A stretch of DNA of 64,000 nucleotides from Planctobacterium marinum (GCF_020687805.1 NZ_JAJEWQ010000006.1:121750-185749); one strand, 5' to 3'; numbered from the stretch's first letter, positions 30,668 to 40,323 are shown. Notes: generated by a model not told the origin, from the letters alone. Program-made: numbers and translations.

Positions 30668-31030
30668 ATGTTATACGAAGTACTTTTAGTCATAGATTTG
30701 ATTGTAGCGATTATGCTGATTGGTTTGATTCTGATCCAGCAAGGCAAAGGCGCTGACATGGGAGCCTCTTTCGGCGGCGGTGGTTCTAACACTGTTTTCG
30801 GCTCTACTGGTTCCGGAAATTTTCTCACCAGAACCACAGCGGTACTGGCAACTATCTTTTTTATCGTGAGCCTGGCACTGGGTAATATGTCAAACAACCA
30901 GGGTGGCACTGAAGATACTTGGGAAAACCTTGAGGTTCCGGCAGTAGAACAAACTGAAACACAACCTGCTTCTGGTGATGTTCCCGCAGCTGAAAAACAA
31001 GAGTCGGATAACGACGTACCTAATACCTGA
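30668..31030 (+). CDS. secG: Preprotein translocase subunit SecG
   Basis: SecG is the small third subunit of SecYEG. The 120-residue protein has TM1 (about 3-22, VLLVIDLIVAIMLIGLILIQ), the cytoplasmic loop KGADMGASFGGGGSNTVFGS that is hallmark SecG, and TM2 (about 52-70). An acidic low-complexity tail rich in Glu/Pro/Ala follows. It lies 18 bases after tpiA and 6 bases before the tRNA-Leu gene, so the tRNA is probably processed from the same transcript. Confidence 0.97.
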   Translation: MLYEVLLVIDLIVAIMLIGLILIQQGKGADMGASFGGGGSNTVFGSTGSGNFLTRTTAVLATIFFIVSLALGNMSNNQGGTEDTWENLEVPAVEQTETQPASGDVPAAEKQESDNDVPNT

Positions 31031-31036
31031 TAATAC

Positions 31037-31122
31037 GCGGATGTGGTGGAATTGGTAGACACGCCATCTTGAGGGGGTGGTGAGCAATGCTCGTGAGGGT
31101 TCAAGTCCCTCCGTCCGCACCA
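31037..31122 (+). tRNA. leuU: tRNA-Leu (anticodon GAG)
   Basis: An 86-nt class II tRNA. The acceptor GCGGATG pairs with the 3' CGTCCGC, followed by discriminator A and an encoded CCA at 31120-31122. The anticodon stem CCATC/GGTGG encloses loop TTGAGGG, giving anticodon GAG. A variable arm follows (GAGCAATGCTC), then a T arm with GGTTCAAGTCC. Placement directly after secG matches leuU in E. coli. Confidence 0.96.
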
Positions 31123-31131
31123 ATTAAAATA

Positions 31132-31157
31132 AAAAACCGACTTACGTCGGTTTTTTT
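31132..31157 (+). terminator. Terminator after tRNA-Leu
   Basis: AAACCGAC and GTCGG(TTT) form a stem at 31134-31153 with a TTAC loop, followed by seven T. It ends the glmM-tpiA-secG-tRNA unit 10 bases after CCA. In many relatives rimP-nusA follows here; in this genome a DUF2079 gene on the other strand does. Confidence 0.9.
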
Positions 31158-31308
31158 GTCTATGGGCCAGGAATTCCGCGGACATCTCCCGTTAATGATA
31201 TAGAGCCGCTAAATATCTCACGAGAGCGCTATTAGTCGTGGTTGTATTGACTTACACAGTACCGGTCACTCAACACAACAGCTGAAACACCGCTTACCAA
31301 CCTGTGCA

Positions 31309-32844
31309 TTACTCTTTTGCAATTCTCAATAGATATAAATTCAACCCTTCGGTAGCAATGATTTTTTTAGCTTCTGAAAACTGTTTTTGATCCAGTGGTT
31401 TTAAAAAGTTCTTAGGTTGCTGATGATTAAACTGGGCATCTACCCTGAATAAGAAAAACCGCGAATCATGATGCGCAAGTGTAGTTATTTTGCTGTCTTT
31501 TAATAAATTAATTACTAATTGAATTAAAGACATGTCATTTTCGATATGTAATAACTCAGTGTCGATAAACAGATATTCAGCATGATAGGAATGCTCTGAT
31601 AGCAGTAAATGTTTACGGTTTGCGGCATAAGGCCAATATGCATACTGGCTGCCCAGTTTTGCCTGTTCAGGAAGCATATATTCAACCTCCCGAAAGTACG
31701 CTATGTTCACTCTGGAATTTGAAGTTTCAGACAAGGTCGTTTCGAAGATGAGATTTCGTGATTTAGCGAGACTATAAAAAGAGCCTAACAAAACAATGGC
31801 GATAAGATGCCAGGTGTAGAGCCTGGTGGCCGCTGATGAATTTAACCCCGTTGTGATTTTCTTCCATTGCGTGAATCCTAACATGGATGCAATGACTACG
31901 ATTGTGACAGATGGTAATCCGTGCCAGTCAAATATGTAGGTTTCATAGCTACTGAAATGATAGATGGCCAGCTCCGGAACGATGGTAAGCAGAAGCAAGG
32001 GGGACAAGAATGCCGATATAAACCAGAACAATTCTTTATTGGCCCAAAGTGAACATAGCATCGCGCTGAACGATGTTTTTTGTGAAATTGCTCGTTCAAT
32101 AATGTCGGAAGCATGTTGAGGTTTGACATTATAGATATCGGGAATGATGACAAGGGCAAAGACGATAAATGCGATGGCCAAGCCGCCCGTCACAACAGCT
32201 CTTTTCCTGTCGTTAGTGGTTATAAATGCAATTATTGATGCAATCAGCACAATAAAGGGGACGTTTTCCTTCAGACCCAAAGTGAGAATAAGCATAAAGT
32301 AATACATTAAATAGCGAGGACTTTTGAATAAAATCAGGGAAGCAAGAAGTAATGGGGGAATTAATGTGTCGTGATGAAACCCGTTTCCAATGTCTAATGT
32401 AGCCATAACGACCGTTGGGTGAACACAGTAGGAAATAATTGTCAGTATCGCAATGGTTTTAGGCAGGTTGATTTTTTGTGAGTAAATAAAAAATAACAAA
32501 GCCGTAAATACTGGGGTAACTCCCTGGAGCAACAGCAACATGTACGGAGAGCTCCAGGCCTTATACAATGGCACCAGTAACGCTAAAGTTGACGCAAAAT
32601 GCTCGGTAAGGTAGCTCTGGTAGCCAAATTCATAAAACAAAAAATCAGAGTAAAAAAACAATCCGTTGAGGTTAGTGTTCCACAATATATTCTGGTACAA
32701 AGTAAGGTCGGCATTGGCAAGTCCATGATGTAACGCCGTAATTTTTAAATAACAAAGGCAAGCGCCATAGAACAGAAGAAACAAACATAAGACAGCTTCC
32801 TCTGAATGCCAATAAGCATTATTTTTTCTTGTTGTTGTCTTCAT
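31309..32844 (-). CDS. DUF2079 family multi-pass membrane protein
   Basis: A 511-residue integral membrane protein with about ten hydrophobic helices. Motifs fit DUF2079: an early loop with ADLTLYQNILWN, then HFASTLALLVPLYKAWSSP, LLLLQGVTPVFTALLFF and LKENVPFIVLIA. The family resembles glycosyltransferase-C-type membrane enzymes in topology, but its function is not established. The C-terminal ~130 residues are probably extracytoplasmic. It appears monocistronic, with start ATG 32844. The 186 bases between its stop and the tRNA-Leu gene hold only that gene's terminator. Confidence 0.75.
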   Translation of the reverse strand: MKTTTRKNNAYWHSEEAVLCLFLLFYGACLCYLKITALHHGLANADLTLYQNILWNTNLNGLFFYSDFLFYEFGYQSYLTEHFASTLALLVPLYKAWSSPYMLLLLQGVTPVFTALLFFIYSQKINLPKTIAILTIISYCVHPTVVMATLDIGNGFHHDTLIPPLLLASLILFKSPRYLMYYFMLILTLGLKENVPFIVLIASIIAFITTNDRKRAVVTGGLAIAFIVFALVIIPDIYNVKPQHASDIIERAISQKTSFSAMLCSLWANKELFWFISAFLSPLLLLTIVPELAIYHFSSYETYIFDWHGLPSVTIVVIASMLGFTQWKKITTGLNSSAATRLYTWHLIAIVLLGSFYSLAKSRNLIFETTLSETSNSRVNIAYFREVEYMLPEQAKLGSQYAYWPYAANRKHLLLSEHSYHAEYLFIDTELLHIENDMSLIQLVINLLKDSKITTLAHHDSRFFLFRVDAQFNHQQPKNFLKPLDQKQFSEAKKIIATEGLNLYLLRIAKE

Positions 32845-32992
32845 AGAAATTAAACTGGGTTGCGCACGCTACGTGCTATTGCGAACATACAGTGAATTTT
32901 ACTCAGCATCGAGTTTACCTACTCGGTTTGTAAGATAAAAGCAGTGTTATTGTTGAATAGCTTGTATATGTTGTTTTTTGAGCAATACAGGC

Positions 32993-34111
32993 TTAAAGCC
33001 TTTCTTCTTCACTGATGGCTGGTAAGGTCATTTCAACCACAAAATCGTGATTTTCGATAAATTGTCGGAATTGGCACTCTTCGCCATAGATTAGCGTAAG
33101 GCGAGCTTCATTGTTGCCAATACCCATACCGAAACCTTTGTTGCTACTGTTTTCATCCAATGGGTTGCTTATACGAATGTACAGAACTTCGTCGATGACT
33201 TCGGCTTTAAGTACGATACTGCAATGGGTTTTGGAGCCGTGAACAACCGCGTTTTCTATCAGGGGTAATAACAACATGCCAGGCACTCTTCGGTACAATG
33301 CGTCTTTAGTTACCTCTTTGTGATAGGAGAGTTTGTCACCGAAGCGCAGTTTTTGCATGTAGATAAAATTGTCCAACAGGGACAATTCGGCTTCCAGTGT
33401 ACTGAAATTACTCATTCTGTTATCAATGATCCCCCTGAGTAACAAAGACAGTTCATTGAGGGCGTTCAGTGCGTCCGGTTTGCGCTCTGTTCTTACTAAT
33501 GCAGAGATACTGTTTAATACATTAAACAAAAAGTGTGGATTGAGCTGGGCCCTGAATGTGGCGAGTTCTGATTGAACCAGCTTTCTGTTGAGTTTTTCCT
33601 GTTGCAGTTGCGCATAGACACCGGTTTCATACCACTGCCAGCCGATGCCAATCAATATGTACAGCACATACATTTGAAAATCCAGATTCCACCAGTTGTA
33701 AGTGGTGAAATGCTGAAATGCTCTCACCATAGTGTCCAGGTGTAATGGCTTCAAACCTGGCAGGTAATTGTTCAGAAAGTACAGGGCATGCACTGCAATC
33801 GAGGTTTGCAGGCAAAAAATCAGTAAGATACTTATCAGTACACAAATCAGCCTGACAACCGTGCTGTATTTTTGCTGCCAAATAAAACAGGCTGAGGCGA
33901 TGAGCATTGGCATCACCAGAAAGTTACCAGTCCACCACTGCATGCCTTCTGCAAAATAGTGCCAAAAGCTGGAGAAAGTCCAGTCATTGTGGTAACGCAC
34001 TCGTCGCAGAGAATAACCACAGAGTGTAATTAGCCAATAAATAGCGCAAAGTTTCCACAGAACAGGTGTAAAAAGACGTTGTGGAAAACGGATTTTTTGA
34101 GTTTCTGACAT
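32993..34111 (-). CDS. LytS/YehU-type membrane sensor histidine kinase
   Basis: A 372-residue kinase with four hydrophobic N-terminal helices (about 10-150). The His_kinase domain has phospho-acceptor His in LNPHFLFNVLNSISAL, then the ATPase LLLPLIENAVVHG and GFGMGIGNNEARL. This is the LytS/AlgZ class, which pairs with LytTR regulators. The regulator gene lies immediately upstream and its stop is 12 bases before this ATG; an in-frame TTG at 34126 would overlap that stop as TTGA. The stimulus is unknown. Confidence 0.9.
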   Translation of the reverse strand: MSETQKIRFPQRLFTPVLWKLCAIYWLITLCGYSLRRVRYHNDWTFSSFWHYFAEGMQWWTGNFLVMPMLIASACFIWQQKYSTVVRLICVLISILLIFCLQTSIAVHALYFLNNYLPGLKPLHLDTMVRAFQHFTTYNWWNLDFQMYVLYILIGIGWQWYETGVYAQLQQEKLNRKLVQSELATFRAQLNPHFLFNVLNSISALVRTERKPDALNALNELSLLLRGIIDNRMSNFSTLEAELSLLDNFIYMQKLRFGDKLSYHKEVTKDALYRRVPGMLLLPLIENAVVHGSKTHCSIVLKAEVIDEVLYIRISNPLDENSSNKGFGMGIGNNEARLTLIYGEECQFRQFIENHDFVVEMTLPAISEEERL

Positions 34112-34122
34112 TTTATAGTGAT

Positions 34123-34872
34123 TCAACTAAAGAAGTTTAATACCTGGTTTTTCAGTTGTCGCGACACTGGTAGTGTTCTGCCGCACTTGAGTTTTGCCGT
34201 GTAATCACCTCGGGTACTGGCAAGCAATTCTGATATGGCGCTGATCCGCACTATCGAGGAACGATGAATACGGATAAAATCTTGTCGGCTTAAGCGGTTT
34301 TCCATGTTTAGCATGGTTTCACGGTGCAATACCATTTGACCACTTTTCAGATAGATCTCGACGTAATTACCGCTGCCCAGCAGGTAGTCTATATCGCGGA
34401 TCTCAATAATTCTGATTTTACCGACCTCTTTGACCGGGATGACTTCACTGACGGGGTTGTTGAGCTGCCTGGAAACAAGACTAAATACCTCCTTTACTTG
34501 CTCGTTGTCCGGTTCAGCGCTGAGTAATCGATGACAAACTCTGTCGTAAGATTCGGCAAAGCGCTTTTCGTCTATTGGTTTAAGTAAATAATCAATGGCA
34601 CTCAGCTCGAATGCTTCAATGGCAAATTCACTGTAAGCAGTTACAAACACAATGACGGATTTCCCGGTGAAGATTTTAGCCAGATCTATACCGGAGATTC
34701 TCGGCATATTAATATCCAGATAAGTCACATCCGGTTTTTCTGCAAAAAAGATATCCACCGCACTACTGGCGTTATCTGAGGTTATGATGTCATTGGACGG
34801 AGCTTGAGTTTTTAGCAACGAAACTAAATTATCAATGGCCAGTTGTTCATCATCAACTACGAGGATTTTCAC
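34123..34872 (-). CDS. LytTR-family response regulator
   Basis: A 249-residue regulator. The receiver domain (about 1-120) has the acidic pocket VVDDEQLA, phospho-acceptor Asp in VTYLDINMPRISG, switch Thr in FVTAYSEFAIEAFE, and the Lys of YLLKPID. The C-terminal LytTR DNA-binding domain (about 145-248) includes IRIIEIRDIDYLLGSGNYVE and FIRIHRSSIVRIS. It starts at GTG 34872. It is the first gene of an RR-HK operon and resembles AlgR/YehT-class pairs. No target gene is evident nearby. Confidence 0.92.
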   Translation of the reverse strand: MKILVVDDEQLAIDNLVSLLKTQAPSNDIITSDNASSAVDIFFAEKPDVTYLDINMPRISGIDLAKIFTGKSVIVFVTAYSEFAIEAFELSAIDYLLKPIDEKRFAESYDRVCHRLLSAEPDNEQVKEVFSLVSRQLNNPVSEVIPVKEVGKIRIIEIRDIDYLLGSGNYVEIYLKSGQMVLHRETMLNMENRLSRQDFIRIHRSSIVRISAISELLASTRGDYTAKLKCGRTLPVSRQLKNQVLNFFS

Positions 34873-34988
34873 GGCTAAACTTGCTGCTCTTCAAAAACTG
34901 CTAATGATAGGTTAGCTTAGCCAAAAGGTAATCACCAATTCGTCCCTGAAAACCTGCAACTGGCATACATTGTTAGGGTGGTCATGCA

Positions 34989-36215
34989 CTAATCGTTGAG
35001 TTGTTCAAATGTCAGTCCGGCTTTTTCCTTCAGTCGTTCAATCAATGGCATACCGAATAGGGTCGAGGGAGTCCAAAATCCGCCCGTTGAGGCATCTTCG
35101 GAGGCCTTATTGAGTTCTGAAAAGAAAATTGCGGTTTCCGCTAACATTTTAGCGGTAGAGCCGTAGCCGGGATCTTTGTCTCCGGTAACTTTACATCTGA
35201 TGCTCTTACCTGTGGCGGTTTCACCAAAAAAATGCATATTAAAATAGCCATTTTCCTGTTCATCTGGTGTTGGCCCATCGCCAGGCTTCGGCAGAAACAG
35301 GGATTCCATTGCCGCGCGTAAAGGCGATATCGCTGCAGAAACCATAAATGCGCCCAGCCCGTAGGTCAGGGCTTTTGCTTTAAAGGCGGACGGGCTTAAC
35401 ATCGCTTCGTCATAGAGAAAGTTTTTACCGTACCGGGCGTTCAGTAATGCATTACTACGATGCACAATTCGGGTGTTAATAGACGCCATGACAAAAGGAG
35501 CAGTCCATTGTTTAAAATCATTGTCGTACTTTGCTTTGTTGTTACTGGCCTGTCGGGCAAAAAACGGATGATCTGCGGGGCAAAGTGCATAGGGGTTTGT
35601 GAGGGTGCGTCGCAATGCCGGATCGCTGGCTGCTTCCTTGGCCACATTGAGCAGGCTGGCAACCGTGCCACCTGAAAAACCACCTTTCATGGCTTTCACC
35701 CGCATTTTTACCCGATAGCAGTAATGACCAAACTGCTGTTTGGCGGCTTCCTGTAAGAACAATACCCCCATATCGGAAGGAATAGAATCAAAGCCACAAC
35801 AGTGGACAATGCGCGCGCTTGAAGCTTTTGCTTTTTCATGATACTTTTCAACCATGCGTGCTATCCACTGAGTTTCACCCGTGAGGTCGCAATAATCAGT
35901 GCCCGATTCACTGCACACTTTTACCAGTGGTTCGCCATAAAGCGCGTAGGGCCCTACTGTTGAAACCACTAACCTGGTTTGACTGACCATAGCGCTGAGT
36001 TGCGCCTCATCTGCAGCGTCTGCCAAAATGGTAGGAATTGTCTTGGCATTGTCACCTAACTGACTTTTTAACTGTTCCAGTTTTTGCGCGGAGCGGCCGG
36101 CAATCGCCCAACGTATATCTGAATCCTGGTAGTTTTCCGCTAAATAACGACACAAAATTTTGCCAACGAAGCTGCTGGCGCCAAATATTACAAAGTCAAA
36201 TGGGGTGTCGCTCAC
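34989..36215 (-). CDS. Saccharopine dehydrogenase-like / trans-acting enoyl reductase family protein
   Basis: A 408-residue protein with an N-terminal Rossmann fold (FDFVIFGASSFVGKILCRYL, AIAGRSAQKL). It continues VVSTVGPYALYGEPLVKVC, GTDYCDLTGETQWIARM and HCCGFDSIPSDMGV, hallmarks of the saccharopine dehydrogenase-like oxidoreductase group that includes mycobacterial trans-acting enoyl reductases. A hydrophobic stretch in the C-terminal half suggests membrane association. The start is GTG 36215 with AAGGAG 9 bases upstream. The substrate is unknown; a role in lipid metabolism is only inferred from the family. Confidence 0.8.
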   Translation of the reverse strand: MSDTPFDFVIFGASSFVGKILCRYLAENYQDSDIRWAIAGRSAQKLEQLKSQLGDNAKTIPTILADAADEAQLSAMVSQTRLVVSTVGPYALYGEPLVKVCSESGTDYCDLTGETQWIARMVEKYHEKAKASSARIVHCCGFDSIPSDMGVLFLQEAAKQQFGHYCYRVKMRVKAMKGGFSGGTVASLLNVAKEAASDPALRRTLTNPYALCPADHPFFARQASNNKAKYDNDFKQWTAPFVMASINTRIVHRSNALLNARYGKNFLYDEAMLSPSAFKAKALTYGLGAFMVSAAISPLRAAMESLFLPKPGDGPTPDEQENGYFNMHFFGETATGKSIRCKVTGDKDPGYGSTAKMLAETAIFFSELNKASEDASTGGFWTPSTLFGMPLIERLKEKAGLTFEQLND

Positions 36216-36392
36216 AGGCGGAAACTCCTTGTTCTGTCATCGGAAATAAAAATGTAGGTGCTGCGGGTAGTATTTACAACCGGGACAACTAACTTTCTTT
36301 GCATATTCTTAAAATCTGCAGATAATGAGCGCCGGTTTAGGCTTTTAACAGCCATCGGCGTTAATCAGGGTGTTATTTCTTACATATTATTC

Positions 36393-37262
36393 ATGAACAG
36401 TATTAATCCAACCTTTGTGCGACTTTCTCTATTTACTGTCTGGTGCACCGCTTTTTATCTGATGTCAGATGAACCCGTGGCGCTGTTTCTGGATTATGCA
36501 GGGTTTGCTTTGCTGGGGGTTGCCGGGGCTGTTTTTGCCAATGCTACAGGCGCAGGAGGCGGGGTTATCTTTGTGCCCTTTTTCAGCCAACTGGGATTGG
36601 ACAATATCACAATTGTTGCCACCAGTTTTGCAATCCAATGTTTTGGCATGACAGCGGGTGCGATTTCCTGGTATCTGTGGTTCAGGAAACACCAAAATAG
36701 CAACCCTGAGTGGCAACCAGTTCATCGGGTTTTGTGGTGGACAGTCCCGTTTTCCATTGCCGGTATCGTTTTTGTTCAGATTACAGGGTTTGAATCGCCA
36801 AATAGTTTGCATGCAACCTTTGGGGCGTTTTCCGTGTTTTTAGCTATCGCGATATTTGCATCAATTCCACTGCTAAAAAAACAGAGCTTTAACAGTCATT
36901 TGACAAGAATTGACTATCTGCTTTTACCGCTGATATCAGTGGTAGGTGGTGGAATTACCGCCTGGCTGTCAGTGGGGGTCGGGGAGTTGATTGCGATTTA
37001 TTTGATCTTTCGTCGCTTTAATGTGTCTTTTGCTATTGCCTGCGCCGTTATTCTAAGTGCCTTTTCGGTTTGGTTTGGCGTGCTGTACCATGTATTTGAT
37101 ACGCAGTCGGTTTATTGGTCTGTCGTGATTTTTGCCGGACTTGGGGCTGCTGTTGGCGGTACCCTGGCACGGCATCTCGCACTGTATTTTTCAGTTACTC
37201 ACTTAAAGGTGTTCTTTGCCGCCTGGGTATTGCTGATTGGTATTGCATCCATGCCGTTGTAA
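36393..37262 (+). CDS. TauE/SafE family sulfite exporter-like permease
   Basis: A 289-residue multi-pass membrane protein with seven to eight predicted helices. The TauE/SafE repeat is seen in GVAGAVFANATGAGGGVIFV near the N-terminus and again in ISVVGGGITAWLSVGVGELI, the two pseudo-symmetric glycine-rich halves. The family exports small organosulfur or carboxylate anions; the substrate cannot be assigned. ATG 36393 is chosen because upstream in-frame sequence is not membrane-like. It lies 44 bases before the yoaA-like gene. Confidence 0.8.
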   Translation: MNSINPTFVRLSLFTVWCTAFYLMSDEPVALFLDYAGFALLGVAGAVFANATGAGGGVIFVPFFSQLGLDNITIVATSFAIQCFGMTAGAISWYLWFRKHQNSNPEWQPVHRVLWWTVPFSIAGIVFVQITGFESPNSLHATFGAFSVFLAIAIFASIPLLKKQSFNSHLTRIDYLLLPLISVVGGGITAWLSVGVGELIAIYLIFRRFNVSFAIACAVILSAFSVWFGVLYHVFDTQSVYWSVVIFAGLGAAVGGTLARHLALYFSVTHLKVFFAAWVLLIGIASMPL

Positions 37263-37306
37263 ACTGTTCCATTTTTTCCCGAAACTTCGATGTTCAAGAT
37301 GATGTT

Positions 37307-39218
37307 ATGACTGATGTGAAGAGCGCTTTTGCGCCAGATGGCGAGCTGGCCAGCAGTATCGAAAATTTTAAGCCAAGAGAAGCGCAAATCAGCATGGCTG
37401 AAGCTGTAGCTCAGTCAATAAAATCGCAGTCGCAATTGGTGGTGGAAGCAGGAACCGGCACCGGGAAAACCTTTGCCTATTTGGTGCCAGCCTTATTGAG
37501 TAAGCGTAAGACCATTGTATCTACCGGAACAAAAAACCTTCAGGAACAACTTTTCCTCAGGGATTTACCGCTCATTAAAAAAGCCTTGAAAAGCCACAAG
37601 AGTACCGCTTTGCTGAAAGGCCGGGCCAATTATTTATGTTTGACGAGGCTGGCGCAACACAGTCGAGGCACCAATCTGATGAGTGCAGAGGTACTTGCAG
37701 ACCTGACGCGGGTTAAAAGTTGGGCTGTCACCACGGAATCTGGCGATATTGGCGAAATATCGGCCATCAAAGAAGACTCCGGGGTTTTACCTTATGTCAC
37801 CTCCACGGTAGATAATTGTCTGGGACGGGACTGTCCTGACTACGAAGATTGCTATTTGGTGAAAGCCCGAAAAAAAGCCATGGAATCCGAGTTGGTTGTG
37901 GTTAATCACCATTTGTTCTTTGCCGATCTGGCGTTAAAAGATACCGGGTTCGGAGAGCTAATTCCGGAAGCAGAGGCCATCATTTTTGACGAAGCACACC
38001 AGATCCCAGATATTGCCACTGAGTATTTTGGCGAGGCGCTGTCTGGCCGACAGGTACATGATATCTGTAAAGACATTGAAGCTTTGCAAAAGACAGTGTT
38101 AAAAGATGCCAGCCAGCTATCGCAGGCGGCGGAGCAGTTGCGCGGTTGCATGGCTGAATTGCGCTTGCTGTATCCGCTACAACCGCAAAAAGGCAATTGG
38201 TTTGAGCAATTGCGTCGGGAAGAGGTTATTGAACAAATGACCCGTCTCGGCGAGGCATTCGAAGTGCTGTACCAGGTAAGCAAGCTGCACCTTAACCGGG
38301 ATAAAGCATTTGATGCATTGTTTGAACGCCTGGTGGAAGTCAGAAGCCGGCTGGCTATTATGCAGGACGAACAGCAACTCAATATCAGTTTGTGGTATGA
38401 AACCACACCAAAACACATTATTTTGCATGCCACGCCACTGAGCATAGCCGGAAAGTTTGGGGCGATACTGGATAACAGTGACAGTGCCTGGGTATTTACA
38501 TCCGCAACACTGGCCGTAGGTGACAATTTTAATCATTTTAAGAAATTACTGGGGCTAAAACCCGCCAAAGAACTGATTCTGGATAGTCCCTTTGATTATC
38601 AAAAACAGTCGCTGCTGTGTGTGCCGCGTTATTTGTCAGAAGCCAATCATTTTGACCGCAAAAAAGCGCTGTTGCAGGTTGCGCTTAAGATCATTGAAGC
38701 CAGTGGCGGGCGATGTTTTCTGTTGTTTACCAGTCACAATATGATGAGACAACTGGCAGCTCTGTTGGAAGATAAAATTAATAATCCAATCTTGGTGCAG
38801 GGCGACACTAGTAAACGAGAGCTACTGGAACAATTTATTGCGAATGACAACGCGGTTCTGTTGGGCACCGGTGCATTTTGGGAAGGTGTTGATGTCAGGG
38901 GCGATAAACTCACCTGTGTTATGATTGACAAGCTACCTTTTGCATCACCGGACGACCCATTGCTTCAGGCAAAGGTGGAAGATTGTCGCAAAAAAAGGCC
39001 TGAACCCTTTTGCTACAATGCAAATTCCTCAGGCGGTCATTTCACTGAAACAAGGGGCAGGGCGGCTTATCCGCGATGTGCAGGACAAGGGCGTGTTGGT
39101 TATTTGTGATGACCGGTTGGTAAATAAAGATTATGGCAAAACATTTGTTAAGAGTCTGCCCGATATGAAGCGCACGCGCTCGCTGCAACTGGCTCTTGAT
39201 TTTTTAAAGGCATTATAG
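37307..39218 (+). pseudogene. yoaA: YoaA (DinG-family helicase), frameshifted at A7 run
   Basis: YoaA is an XPD-like iron-sulfur DNA helicase that works with HolC in tolerance of replication damage. Reading from ATG 37307 (MTDVKSAFAP) gives Walker A EAGTGTGKTFAY, an Fe-S cluster region with cysteines in CLGRDCPDYEDC, DEAH box IIFDEAHQIPD, and FASPDDPLLQAKVEDCRKK. At AAAAAAA (38990-38996) the frame breaks: it continues to a stop at 39107-39109 without motif VI. The +1 frame supplies the missing end, LNPFATMQIPQAVISLKQG, AGRLIRD and onward to 39218. Removing one A gives a 636-residue protein of normal length. Real mutation, slippage and sequence error cannot be separated here. Confidence 0.85.
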
Positions 39219-39227
39219 GAATTAGTT

Positions 39228-39911
39228 TTGAACATTCTGGCAATTGATACCGCAACAGAAGCCTGTTCTGTTGCCCTTGAAACTGAAGCGGGCATCGTTT
39301 CCCGATTTGAAGTCTGTCCCCAGGAGCACAGCCGCAAATTGCTGCCCATGGTTAAGTCGGTGCTGGAGGAAGCCTCTGTCCACTTACAGGACCTGAATGC
39401 GTTGGCGGTGGGTGCCGGTCCAGGCAGTTTTACTGGTGTGCGTATTGCCATGGGTATGATACAGGGGCTTGCTTATGGCGCTTCATTACCGATAGTGAAA
39501 GTCAGCACCTTGCAGGCGATGGCACAACAGGCTGCCAGGCTAAACTCGTGCTCAGAGGTTGTTGCCTTAATTGATGCACGAATGTCGGAAGTGTATTTTG
39601 GCAACTACATGGCAGACGAATCAGGCGTAATGCAACTACAAAACGAGGAACTGGTTATATCACCAGAGGCCTTGTTGGCCGGGCCATTGGCCGGATTAAA
39701 TCACTATGCTCAGGCCGGGACAGGTTGGCAAGCGTATGAGGCGTTGTCTGCGTTAACTACTACTGAGGTAGCTGTAGTGTACCCCAGCGCAGAATTTATG
39801 CTACCCATGGCAAAGCAACTTTGGCGGGCGGGTCAACACTATGAGCCGGCCAATATTGAGCCGACTTACTTGCGAGATAAAGTCACCTGGAAAAAGCTGC
39901 CGGGACGATAA
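39228..39911 (+). CDS. tsaB: tRNA threonylcarbamoyladenosine biosynthesis protein TsaB
   Basis: TsaB is the ASKHA-fold partner of TsaD and TsaE in making t6A37 of ANN-decoding tRNAs. The 227-residue protein has NILAIDTATEACSVAL, EHSRKLLPMVKSVL, LAVGAGPGSFTGVRIAMGM, LIDARMSEVYFG and the C-terminal PTYLRDKVTWKKLPG. The start is TTG 39228, in line with the family N-terminus; no ATG fits. It follows the yoaA stop by nine bases, the same order as in E. coli. Confidence 0.96.
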   Translation: MNILAIDTATEACSVALETEAGIVSRFEVCPQEHSRKLLPMVKSVLEEASVHLQDLNALAVGAGPGSFTGVRIAMGMIQGLAYGASLPIVKVSTLQAMAQQAARLNSCSEVVALIDARMSEVYFGNYMADESGVMQLQNEELVISPEALLAGPLAGLNHYAQAGTGWQAYEALSALTTTEVAVVYPSAEFMLPMAKQLWRAGQHYEPANIEPTYLRDKVTWKKLPGR

Positions 39912-40002
39912 GTACTTGAAAAATTTAATTTTGGCGAAATATTTGCTTAATATTTACAAAATTGACCCGATACAGAAGGTGTAATCTGTTTGGAAGTGTT
40001 CA

Positions 40003-40323
40003 GTGAACTTTGAATCTACCGTATTAACCCGACCGGGAACTTTAATTATCAGTCCGCCTGTCAATGAGACCGGGCAGCAGGCGGCTGCGCTTAAGTCTCG
40101 CCAGGATGATAGTGCTCCGGGACAACAGCCGTTCCAATACGAAACGGTCGTAAAGCGCGGCAATTCAGACACTTACGCCGAAGCGGATAAATACCGTGAA
40201 CAACAGGAAGGCGCTTACACCGGGTCTGGCAAACGCAGTGGTGTCGATGCCTATCAAAGTCTGGCGTTAGATTATCGCCGCGAGGAAATCAAACAAATGA
40301 TGGGCGTAGACACATACGCTTAG
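40003..40323 (+). CDS. Hypothetical protein, small and polar
   Basis: I do not recognise this 106-residue protein. It starts at GTG 40003 with GGAAG six bases upstream, which supports translation. The sequence is polar and Gln/Asp/Arg-rich, lacks a signal peptide or membrane segment, and looks largely disordered (QQAAALKSRQDDSAPGQQP), with a possibly helical end (SLALDYRREEIKQMMG). It sits between tsaB and the slp lipoprotein gene, where E. coli has no gene. The coding call rests on RBS, length and codon pattern. Confidence 0.6.
   Translation: MNFESTVLTRPGTLIISPPVNETGQQAAALKSRQDDSAPGQQPFQYETVVKRGNSDTYAEADKYREQQEGAYTGSGKRSGVDAYQSLALDYRREEIKQMMGVDTYA

Noticed and set aside
31309-36215. Genomic island with defence function
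   Set aside because: Genes are a DUF2079 membrane protein, a two-component pair and an oxidoreductase; no nuclease, methylase, Abi or toxin motif was seen.
38990-38996. Programmed ribosomal frameshift in yoaA as a known regulatory feature
   Set aside because: A run of seven A could slip, but no stimulatory hairpin or SD-like element is evident and yoaA is not known to be recoded. Treated as mutation, slippage or error, unresolved.
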